Below are positions 1 to 5,379 of a DNA stretch of 5,379 nucleotides, one piece after another. Source of the stretch: Gemmataceae bacterium (GTDB lineage: Bacteria; Planctomycetota; Planctomycetia; Gemmatales; Gemmataceae); contig JAOAAM010000736.1 of the NCBI GenBank assembly GCA_026418875.1, forward strand, positions 1-5,379, given 5' to 3'. Below the pieces are notes generated by a model. It had not been told where the DNA came from. It searched no databases and worked only from the letters and a program-made list of their open reading frames with translations. Each line of letters starts with the position of its first letter. The stretch's first letter is position 1. A program made the position numbers and the translations under genes.

Positions 1-2
1 AG

Positions 3-10
3 AGGAAGAG
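3..10 (+). promoter_or_regulatory. Ribosome binding site of lysA
   Basis: AGGAAGAG lies 7 bases before the ATG at 18, a Shine-Dalgarno-like purine run at normal distance. It supports that start. Only 17 bases precede the gene in this window, so any promoter lies outside. Confidence 0.6.
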
Positions 11-17
11 ACGGACC

Positions 18-1307
18 ATGGATCATTTCCACTACCGCGACCGGGCCTTGTTCTGCGAGGACGTTGCCGTGGCAGACTTGGCCACTGAGTACGGCACCCC
101 GTTATACGTCTACAGCCGGGCCACGTTACTGCACCACCTCCGGCAAATCCAAACGGCGTTCGCCGCGGCCGAGCCGCTGATTTGCTACAGCCTGAAGACG
201 AATGGGAATATCCATATTGGCCGTCTGATGGCGGAGCACGGGGCTGGCTTCGATGTCACCTCCGGCGGCGAGCTTTATCGAGCGCTAGCCTCGGGCGGCG
301 TCGGAGAGAAAATCGTTTTCGCGGGAGTCGGCAAAACCGACGACGAGATTCGCACGGCCTTGGACGTGAATATCCGGTTCTTCAATGTTGAGAGCGAAGA
401 GGAACTCGCGAACATCGGGGAGATCGCCCGCAGTCGGGGCCAAAAAGCGCGCGTCGCCCTGCGAGTTAATCCTGACCTCCCGCCGAAAACACACGTCAAA
501 ACCGATACCAGCGTCAAAGGTGTGAAGTTCGGCTTGGACATCGAAACGGTGGTCGAGGTCGCCGGGCAATATGTCGGTCATCCCTCCGTTGAGATCGTGG
601 GGTTGCACATGCATCTCGGCTCGCCCATCTTGTCGGTTGAGCCTTACCGCATGGGTGCCGCCAAGGCCCTCGACTTGATCGAGAAACTTCGGAGGCAGGG
701 CCACCGCGTGACCCACTTGAACATGGGCGGCGGCTTCGGCATCCACTATCGCAAGCAAGAAGCGTTGCCGGCGTCCGCGTTCGCCGAGGTGCTCGTGCCC
801 GCGGCAAAGCAGAGCGGCTGCCAACTGGTACTGGAGCCAGGCCGCTTTATCGTGGGCAATGCGGGGATCCTCCTCAGTCGGGTTCTGTACACCAAGTCGA
901 CCGGGGGCAAGCACTACGTCATTCAAGACGCCGCGATGAACGACTTGATTCGGCCCACGCTGTACGAGTCGTTCCACCGGATTTGGCCCGTTCGACCGGC
1001 CGACGGCTTCCCCGCCCCACCTAGCGACTACGAGGTGGAGATACCTGGAACCCGGCGTTGCGACGTGGTCGGCCCCGTCTGCGAGTCGGGCGACTTTCTC
1101 GCACGGGAACGCTGGCTGCCACCCGTCTCCCGAGGCGAGTTGTTAGCGACGTTCAGTGCGGGCGCTTACGGGATGTCCATGAGTTCCAATTATAACGGTC
1201 GTCCCAGGGCTGCGGAGGTGCTCGTCGATGGGAGCCGTCACCGCCTGATCCGTCGACGTGAAACTTACGAGGATTTGGTTCGTCCCGAACGAGAGGTGCC
1301 GGCATGA
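18..1307 (+). CDS. lysA: Diaminopimelate decarboxylase (LysA), complete
   Basis: A 429-residue fold-type III PLP decarboxylase that converts meso-2,6-diaminopimelate to L-lysine and CO2 in the cytoplasm, the last step of the DAP pathway. Seen in the sequence: the PLP lysine K60 in YSLKTN, the SGGE motif at 82-85, HMHLGS at 197-202, the glycine-rich phosphate loop MGGGFG at 236-241, and EPGR at 273-276. Also present are the substrate-side segment NDLIRPTLY at 308-316, the active-site cysteine C355 in CESGD (355-359), and the conserved tyrosine Y384 in AGAYG followed by SSNYN. Length matches the family (about 415-430). The IRPxLY and CESGD signatures favour LysA over ornithine/arginine or carboxynorspermidine decarboxylases. 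The ATG at 18 follows a purine-rich AGGAAGAG at 3-10 at normal spacing, and the protein begins with the usual N-terminal FxYR-type segment. No truncation or missing key residue is seen. Confidence 0.96.
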   Translation: MDHFHYRDRALFCEDVAVADLATEYGTPLYVYSRATLLHHLRQIQTAFAAAEPLICYSLKTNGNIHIGRLMAEHGAGFDVTSGGELYRALASGGVGEKIVFAGVGKTDDEIRTALDVNIRFFNVESEEELANIGEIARSRGQKARVALRVNPDLPPKTHVKTDTSVKGVKFGLDIETVVEVAGQYVGHPSVEIVGLHMHLGSPILSVEPYRMGAAKALDLIEKLRRQGHRVTHLNMGGGFGIHYRKQEALPASAFAEVLVPAAKQSGCQLVLEPGRFIVGNAGILLSRVLYTKSTGGKHYVIQDAAMNDLIRPTLYESFHRIWPVRPADGFPAPPSDYEVEIPGTRRCDVVGPVCESGDFLARERWLPPVSRGELLATFSAGAYGMSMSSNYNGRPRAAEVLVDGSRHRLIRRRETYEDLVRPEREVPA

Positions 1308-1309
1308 TG

Positions 1310-1318
1310 TGGTAAAAT
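1310..1318 (+). promoter_or_regulatory. Possible extended -10 promoter element for the exported HEAT/TPR gene
   Basis: TGGTAAAAT matches the extended -10 pattern TGnTATAAT with one mismatch and begins three bases after the lysA TGA (1305-1307). A start of transcription near 1325 would give a leader of about 45-65 bases before the candidate starts at 1372 or 1390. No convincing -35 hexamer is visible at 16-18 bases upstream (1290-1295 reads CGAGAG), which extended -10 promoters can tolerate. The element is an inference from sequence only. If real, the downstream gene can be transcribed independently of lysA. Confidence 0.4.
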
Positions 1319-1355
1319 GGTCGCGGAGCGTTCACTTTCCACCCGCGGAAGTGCT

Positions 1356-1363
1356 GGGGAGAG
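1356..1363 (+). promoter_or_regulatory. Shine-Dalgarno-like GGGGAGAG that could define a TTG start at 1372
   Basis: GGGGAGAG ends 8 bases before an in-frame TTG at 1372. The in-frame ATG at 1390 has only a GGAG directly touching it (1386-1389), too close to act as a normal site. This raises the possibility that translation begins at TTG 1372, six codons upstream of the annotated ATG. The signal peptide is present with either start. Confidence 0.4.
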
Positions 1364-1389
1364 CGGCCCCCTTGAGTTCCGTTCTGGAG

Positions 1390-1467
1390 ATGCTCGTCGT
1401 GTCGCCACGCCGTGTCTGCCTGCTGTTCCTCACGATGATCGCTTGGGTTTCCGCGCCGGCTGGTGCT
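1390..1467 (+). other. Signal peptide coding segment (residues 1-26)
   Basis: A basic n-region (RR at residues 7-8), a hydrophobic core VCLLFLTMIAWVSA and an AXA-type site (A24-G25-A26) before Q27 fit signal peptidase I cleavage. The cysteine at residue 10 lies before the hydrophobic core and is not a lipoprotein cysteine. The RR pair lacks the full Tat consensus, so Sec export is more likely. Confidence 0.8.
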
Positions 1468-4416
1468 CAGCCTCCGCGAACGGACTTGGACCAACTGACC
1501 CGACCAAAAACCGTACCCGGGCTTTGGTCGGCCATCAAGACCGAGATGCAGTTGGGCAAATTCGACACGGCTGCGACCTACCTCAAAGACTTGCTCGCTC
1601 TCGAGCCGACCGACAAAGACCTCGTGGCGCTTGAGGAGCGAGACGGAATCGCCGCCTTCCTCGAACTAAACGCCGTGCCCAAGTGGTCGGACAATCAGGC
1701 CTTTGACGAAGAGGCGAAGAAAAACGTCAAAGACTTGATCAACCGCGTCACCGCCGCAGTGCGGGCAATTCGTTCCGATCCCGAGCGAATTCAACGATAC
1801 ATTCGGAACCTGACCGCGTCTCCGGAGGAGCGGGATTATGCTCTGATCGAGCTTCGGAAATCAGGCCCGGCCGCGATGCCGTACCTGATCGGCTCCTTGA
1901 TCAGTGGCGAGACCGCAGAACGCCGAGCAATCCTCCGGGCCTTGACTTTCCTCGATCAGGACACGATCCCCGCCTTGTTGGCCGCATTCGACATCCCGAA
2001 CCCGGCCACTCGTGTCGAATTGCTAGACGCTCTCTCTTCGCGGAAAGATTTGCTGGAGTTGCTGGATCGTTCCACGACCGACCCACGACCGACACTGTGG
2101 AGGCTGGCGGCAGGTGACGATCTCGCGGCTTCCAAAGCGAAGACCCTACTGTCTGCGCTATTGGACGTGCCAATGTCACGCCTGCCTTTGCCTGCCCCCG
2201 CCTTGGTCCAGGCCGCAGAGGATATGTACCAGCACCGGAACACCTTTGCGAAGGAAGGCCCGGAAATCTTGATCTGGAAGTGGGAGGAGAACCGCCTCAC
2301 ATCGCGCAAGGCCACACCCAGCGACGCCGAAGAGTACTTTGGTTTGCGTTACGCCCGCTGGGCGCTTGAGCTTGAACCACGAAATGAGGCTGCTTGGGCA
2401 ACGTACTACAGCCTTGCTGCGGAGAAGGCATTGGAGCGAAGCGGTCCGGGGGAGAGGTTGTCGAAAGCATCTCCGGCGGTGCACGAACTCGTTTCACTGG
2501 CTCCGCCGCGGGTCTTGTATCGGATGTTGGATCGGGCTTTAACCGAGAATCATCCTCTGGTCGCCTTGGCGGCGATTCAAGTGATCGGAGAGCGAGCCGA
2601 GATTCGAGAAAGCGGCCGACTCGAAACGCTTGTGAAAGCCTTGAATAGTCAAGACCGCCGGTTGGCGATGGGAGCCGCCGATGCGCTGATCCGTATGCCG
2701 GGCGAGGTTGGCTCACAGTTCTCCAGCCGTATTGTCGAAGTGTATCGTGCTGCCTTGGGAGGTGACATGTCGGCCCCCATGGCGGGTCGGCCCCCCCGTG
2801 TCCTGATCGCCGAACCGGATGAATTTCGCGCCAAATTGCTGTCCGAAGCCGCCGAACAAGCGGGTTGGTCCGCAGAGATCACGAAGACGGGTCGGGAAAC
2901 GATCAGCCGGCTCGCGGCGGCTTCCGACATCGATGCCATTTGGGTCAGTGAGCAGATTGTTTATCCAACCCTCCACGACGTGTTGTCGCAGGCACGGGCC
3001 GACTACCGTTTCGGGCATCTTCCACTCGTCGTGTATGTCCCTCTGGACGTTGCCCAAGGACGCCTGCCCGAAATCACCGGTCTGCTCGATCGTTTGGAGT
3101 ACGAGAGCCGCGGGTGGTTGATCGATGACACGAACATCAGTGCCGCCGTTCGCGCCAGTCGGGAGAACGGCGGAGCGCCGAAAAATGGCTCGCCCGTCCA
3201 TCGCTTGTTGGAAATTGATCGGACGCGCTACCCCATTCGGGTCGAGTTGCGTTACGATGCACTGAAACTCTCCAGCAGCCGGCAGGCAACCCTTCAGCAG
3301 TGGCTCGACGACGTCGCGGAGCGGCACCCGACGATCCGTCAAATCACCACCCGTCACCAACGCATCCTCATCTCCATCGCGCGGGTGGTTCCTGGCTTGA
3401 ATGATCGATTAGCCGCTCTGACGGCCGACATCCCCGGAGCAATTGCTCAGCGGCTTTCGGAATCGGTCCTGGTCATCGACCTGCCGACCGCGGAGCTTCC
3501 GAACAAGTTAGCAGAGCGGTTGGCTCGCCTGTTGCGCGACTTCGGCGACGAGATCATCGACGATTTTCGCACTCGGCTACTCAATGTCGAACGCGAGTTG
3601 CCCACGAAAATCGTGTTGACGATGACGGACGTGCCGCCGGAACTGCCTCGCACCAAGACGAATGGAGGCCCCACCAATCGCGAGAGTGCCGCGCAACCTG
3701 TTCGATTCGACAAGGAATTCGAGCGGGAGAAACTTCGTCGCATCCTCGATCCCTCGCGTGAGCTGCGGCTGGATGCCCTCGTGAAACGCTACCGAAACAC
3801 GTTGCTGGTGGCGGAACCACTCAACTCGGGCGAGTTTCTCGCGGCCCTGAAGTTTTTCAATCAGTCGATGGGCTTAGTCGCGGCTCCCCTGACCGAGGCA
3901 GAGGTGAAGGATCGCCGCCAACGGGCGATGGAGGCTTTGCGCCAAATGGCGTTGGGGATCCTGCCCGGCTACGACGTTCGGCCTGCGACGGGAGAAATCC
4001 TCCGAGCGCTGGGCTCAGATGACATCGCCGCATTGGCCGTCGAGGCCGCGAGCCGCTTGGCCTCAAAAGACGTGCAACATGCGTTGGCCCAGCTTGTCCT
4101 CGACCGACAAAAGTCCGCGGAATTGCGACGACTCGCCGCAACCCACCTCGTCTCGCAGATTCAGCAATTCGGCCTGACGTCGCTCGATGGCGTGCAGATC
4201 GCGGGCTTGGTTCGGCAACTCGACGAGGAAGGCGACGCCGGCGTGAAAGCGAGCATTAGCTCCATTTTGGGCAGCTTGCCGCAGGATCGAATCCTCAGCA
4301 GCCTGGAGGATCCGCAAGCCAAGCAGGCGTGGCAACGACGGGCACTGAATTTCCAACCCCCATCCGCCTCGCCCCCAATGCCCACACCCATGAACGAGCC
4401 GAAGGGCGAGAATTAA
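1390..4416 (+). CDS. Exported HEAT/TPR-repeat protein with an embedded degenerate receiver domain
   Basis: No known gene name is recognised. The protein is 1008 residues from the ATG at 1390. A TTG at 1372 (1014 residues) has a better-spaced Shine-Dalgarno and is a real alternative. Residues 1-26 form a Sec signal peptide: basic RR at 7-8, a hydrophobic core at 9-22, and AGA at 24-26 before QPP. No lipobox is present. Next come a TPR-like segment (55-80), HEAT-like helical pairs (145-260), a clear TPR-type helix pair (314-348, containing ALELEPRNEAAW) and HEAT-like repeats (388-438). Residues 470-590 look like a CheY-type receiver with the phospho-Asp replaced by serine. Residues about 601-750 are an unrecognised alpha/beta region. 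HEAT-like helices return at 840-965, followed by a short Pro/Met-rich charged tail. The architecture suggests a periplasmic scaffold or binding protein; no catalytic motif is visible. It follows lysA by 82 bases. Export and repeats are well supported, function is unknown. Confidence 0.9.
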   Translation: MLVVSPRRVCLLFLTMIAWVSAPAGAQPPRTDLDQLTRPKTVPGLWSAIKTEMQLGKFDTAATYLKDLLALEPTDKDLVALEERDGIAAFLELNAVPKWSDNQAFDEEAKKNVKDLINRVTAAVRAIRSDPERIQRYIRNLTASPEERDYALIELRKSGPAAMPYLIGSLISGETAERRAILRALTFLDQDTIPALLAAFDIPNPATRVELLDALSSRKDLLELLDRSTTDPRPTLWRLAAGDDLAASKAKTLLSALLDVPMSRLPLPAPALVQAAEDMYQHRNTFAKEGPEILIWKWEENRLTSRKATPSDAEEYFGLRYARWALELEPRNEAAWATYYSLAAEKALERSGPGERLSKASPAVHELVSLAPPRVLYRMLDRALTENHPLVALAAIQVIGERAEIRESGRLETLVKALNSQDRRLAMGAADALIRMPGEVGSQFSSRIVEVYRAALGGDMSAPMAGRPPRVLIAEPDEFRAKLLSEAAEQAGWSAEITKTGRETISRLAAASDIDAIWVSEQIVYPTLHDVLSQARADYRFGHLPLVVYVPLDVAQGRLPEITGLLDRLEYESRGWLIDDTNISAAVRASRENGGAPKNGSPVHRLLEIDRTRYPIRVELRYDALKLSSSRQATLQQWLDDVAERHPTIRQITTRHQRILISIARVVPGLNDRLAALTADIPGAIAQRLSESVLVIDLPTAELPNKLAERLARLLRDFGDEIIDDFRTRLLNVERELPTKIVLTMTDVPPELPRTKTNGGPTNRESAAQPVRFDKEFEREKLRRILDPSRELRLDALVKRYRNTLLVAEPLNSGEFLAALKFFNQSMGLVAAPLTEAEVKDRRQRAMEALRQMALGILPGYDVRPATGEILRALGSDDIAALAVEAASRLASKDVQHALAQLVLDRQKSAELRRLAATHLVSQIQQFGLTSLDGVQIAGLVRQLDEEGDAGVKASISSILGSLPQDRILSSLEDPQAKQAWQRRALNFQPPSASPPMPTPMNEPKGEN
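2797..3159 (+). other. Receiver-like (pseudo-receiver) domain within the exported protein, residues 470-590
   Basis: The segment starts RVLIAEPDEFRAKLL, which aligns with the first strand and acidic pocket of response regulators. E475 and D477 are kept and the middle acid is P476. Next come AGWSAEITKTGRETI, matching helix 1, strand 2 and the SG-E helix, and then IDAIWVSEQI. In that last strand S520 occupies the place of the phosphoacceptor aspartate. LPLVVYV (544-550) fits strand 4, with valine instead of the switch Thr/Ser. The region near GWLIDD (575-580) fits strand 5 without the usual Lys-Pro. The fold is therefore inferred to be receiver-like but not phosphorylatable. The alignment is by eye. 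Confidence 0.65.
3190..3639 (+). other. Unrecognised alpha/beta region of the exported protein, residues about 601-750
   Basis: Between the pseudo-receiver and the C-terminal repeats lies a stretch alternating predicted strands (YPIRVELRYD, RILISIARVV, SVLVIDLPT, KIVLTMTDV) with amphipathic helices (QATLQQWLDDVAE, LAERLARLLRDFGDEIIDDF). It resembles none of the repeat motifs elsewhere in the protein, and no family is recognised. It may be a second domain related to the pseudo-receiver or an independent fold. Confidence 0.4.
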
Positions 4417-4462
4417 GCACCCCCGAGTCGGTTCAGGTTTTTTCCGAACTTCGACGCGCCCT

Positions 4463-4490
4463 GGTTGCCGACGGGGGCCTGTCGGCGATC
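4463..4490 (+). other. Intergenic inverted repeat, possible RNA hairpin
   Basis: GCCGAC (4467-4472) pairs perfectly with GTCGGC (4481-4486) around an 8-base loop. Allowing two G-U pairs, the stem extends to 10 pairs (4463-4472 with 4481-4490). It begins 46 bases after the stop of the large gene. No T-run follows, so it does not look like a canonical intrinsic terminator. It may stabilise the mRNA 3' end, or be chance in GC-rich DNA. Confidence 0.35.
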
Positions 4491-4549
4491 TGGGCCATCG
4501 GTTTGTCAGAAAGGCGACGTTTTTCCCGCGCAAGTTCGGGATCGATCGT

Positions 4550-4555
4550 TATTAT
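4550..4555 (+). promoter_or_regulatory. Possible -10 element for the downstream TPR-like gene
   Basis: TATTAT lies within the patch TTATTATTA (4549-4557), which stands out against GC-rich surroundings, and differs from TATAAT at one base. Transcription would start near 4562 and leave a leader of about 34 bases before the ATG at 4596, including the Shine-Dalgarno. No good -35 sits at 16-18 bases upstream: TTGTCA at 4503-4508 and the T-run at 4520-4524 are too far. Tentative. Confidence 0.3.
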
Positions 4556-4582
4556 TACGTCGAATCCATCCGATCGAGGCGT

Positions 4583-4590
4583 GGAGGGGA
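4583..4590 (+). promoter_or_regulatory. Strong ribosome binding site fixing the start at 4596
   Basis: GGAGGGGA lies just upstream of the ATG at 4596, with its GGAGG core 8 bases before the start codon. It is the best Shine-Dalgarno in the window. It favours this ATG over a longer in-frame reading that opens at a GTG at 4329, inside the preceding gene. Confidence 0.7.
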
Positions 4591-4595
4591 CGTCG

Positions 4596-5369
4596 ATGTC
4601 GGCTGATGCGTGGACTTTGGCAGAATTAACTTCTCGGTTCTTGGACCGTCAACGTCTCGCAAGAGCCGATGGAGTGTCAGAGCTGCCCACCGCCGAGGTG
4701 GAGCCGCATGATTCTTCTGCCGGCTTCGCTGCTGACCCTCGATCCGCTTGGCGCGACGCGGTGGCTGCCCTCCGATGGTTGGGAAACGAGCCTGTCCCGG
4801 GCAACGTTAGTCCCCCGCCAGGCTGGGTGTCGCTGGTCGCTATTCGATTCCCCGCCGTGGCCCTTCCCTTCGCAAGCGGTCATTTCCCGCAAATGGTCCG
4901 TGATTTGTCCGCCCTGCTTCGCCGCGAATCGAAGCGGATGAGCGAGGATGGTCCGATCGATTTCTTCCAGCGGTCGGCCTTCATTGCCTGGGTCGAGACA
5001 ACCACAAGCTCGGGTCGTTTCCCGGAGGCACTCTTGGGGCTTGGCCTTTGTCGGCTCTCCGGCGATTTCGACCTGGCCGAGCGGTTCGTCGCTGAAGTCA
5101 GTCCCCGAGTGCCCAAGTCATGGCGTGCTGCGTGGGACAACGAGTTGGCCGCGTTGGCCTGGTTCCGCGGCGATCAACGTGGGGCGGAGGAGATTTGGAA
5201 AAACCTGCCGGAACGTCCGCCAATCGTATTCAATCGTGGCTTGGCGGCATTATTCACCGGTCGAGCCGAGGAAGCCCGCCAGCACTTCGAGTTTGTTTGC
5301 ACTCAACTCCCCGAAGATACGTCTTGGCATCAACTTGCGGAACCTTACTCAGCCCTGTCGCTGCTGTAG
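4596..5369 (+). CDS. Hypothetical protein with C-terminal TPR-like repeats
   Basis: A 257-residue protein with no recognised family name. No signal peptide or membrane segment is seen at the N-terminus (MSADAWTLAELTSRFLDRQR), so it is probably cytoplasmic. Residues about 25-50 look like a flexible linker. Residues 50-63 (SAWRDAVAALRWLG) are helical, and 76-100 contain a hydrophobic stretch rich in Phe/Ala/Pro. Three TPR-like helix pairs follow: 142-169 (EALLGLGLCRLSGDFDLAE), 180-203 (NELAALAWFRGDQRGAEEI) and 210-237 (FNRGLAALFTGRAEEARQHF). All show the small-residue and Ala spacing of TPRs, which suggests a protein-binding role. The ATG at 4596 is chosen for its strong Shine-Dalgarno; the in-frame extension upstream overlaps the preceding gene by 88 bases and looks non-coding. 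The gene ends at a TAG ten bases before the window edge and appears complete. It is separated by 179 bases from the exported repeat protein, and a functional link is only inferred from adjacency. Confidence 0.8.
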   Translation: MSADAWTLAELTSRFLDRQRLARADGVSELPTAEVEPHDSSAGFAADPRSAWRDAVAALRWLGNEPVPGNVSPPPGWVSLVAIRFPAVALPFASGHFPQMVRDLSALLRRESKRMSEDGPIDFFQRSAFIAWVETTTSSGRFPEALLGLGLCRLSGDFDLAERFVAEVSPRVPKSWRAAWDNELAALAWFRGDQRGAEEIWKNLPERPPIVFNRGLAALFTGRAEEARQHFEFVCTQLPEDTSWHQLAEPYSALSLL

Positions 5370-5379
5370 GTCTTCGAAT

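Noticed and set aside
285..977. Long open frame of 230 codons on the minus strand opposite lysA
   Set aside because: lysA on the + strand carries every family motif through this stretch. The antisense frame has no recognisable domain and is expected in GC-rich coding DNA.
1258..1389. N-terminal extension of the large protein back to a GTG at 1258
   Set aside because: It overlaps the lysA end by 50 bases, runs across a likely promoter and would bury the signal peptide 44 residues inside the protein.
2713..3360. Open frame of 215 codons on the minus strand opposite the receiver-like domain
   Set aside because: The + strand frame encodes coherent secondary structure here. The antisense product has no recognisable motif.
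4422..4443. Intrinsic terminator made of CCGAGTCGG and the following T6 run
   Set aside because: The stem is only three pairs with a three-base loop and does not abut the T-run, too weak for a rho-independent terminator.
4543..4576. Two CGATCG palindromes (4543-4548 and 4571-4576) flanking the AT-rich patch, as a possible operator
   Set aside because: Short CG/GATC-type palindromes are common throughout this sequence and no longer shared flank supports a regulator site.
4329..4595. N-terminal extension of the last protein back to a GTG at 4329
   Set aside because: It overlaps the preceding gene, has a low-complexity, Arg/Ser-rich product, and a much better Shine-Dalgarno sits before the ATG at 4596.

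Overview
The window is GC-rich (roughly 60% by eye) with three genes, all on the + strand and tightly spaced. The style suggests a member of the Planctomycetota, perhaps Gemmataceae-like. The grounds are a large exported HEAT/TPR-type protein of unclear function beside a housekeeping gene, the codon usage, and the look of the lysA protein. This placement is inference from protein style, as no 16S or other marker gene is present.

Layout. Positions 18-1307 hold a complete diaminopimelate decarboxylase gene (lysA), the last step of lysine synthesis from meso-diaminopimelate, with all expected PLP and substrate motifs. A gap of about 80 bases follows, with a good extended -10-like element just after the lysA stop. 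Positions 1390-4416 (or from a TTG at 1372) encode a protein of about 1008 residues. It has a Sec-type signal peptide, TPR- and HEAT-like helical repeats, an embedded CheY-like receiver fold that lacks its phosphoacceptor aspartate, an unrecognised alpha/beta region and a C-terminal HEAT-like block. A 179-base intergenic stretch (4417-4595) holds a T-run, a hairpin without a U-tract, an AT-rich -10-like patch and a strong Shine-Dalgarno. Positions 4596-5369 encode a 257-residue, apparently cytoplasmic protein with TPR-like repeats at its C-terminus. The last 10 bases are non-coding as far as can be seen.

How the genes relate. Only lysA has an assignable reaction. The two downstream genes encode probable protein-protein interaction scaffolds. 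Each has its own plausible translation signals and each is preceded by a possible promoter, so the three may be neighbours rather than one functional operon. Nothing here resembles a defence system, mobile element, CRISPR array or RNA gene. The most unusual item is the degenerate receiver domain inside an apparently exported HEAT/TPR protein.
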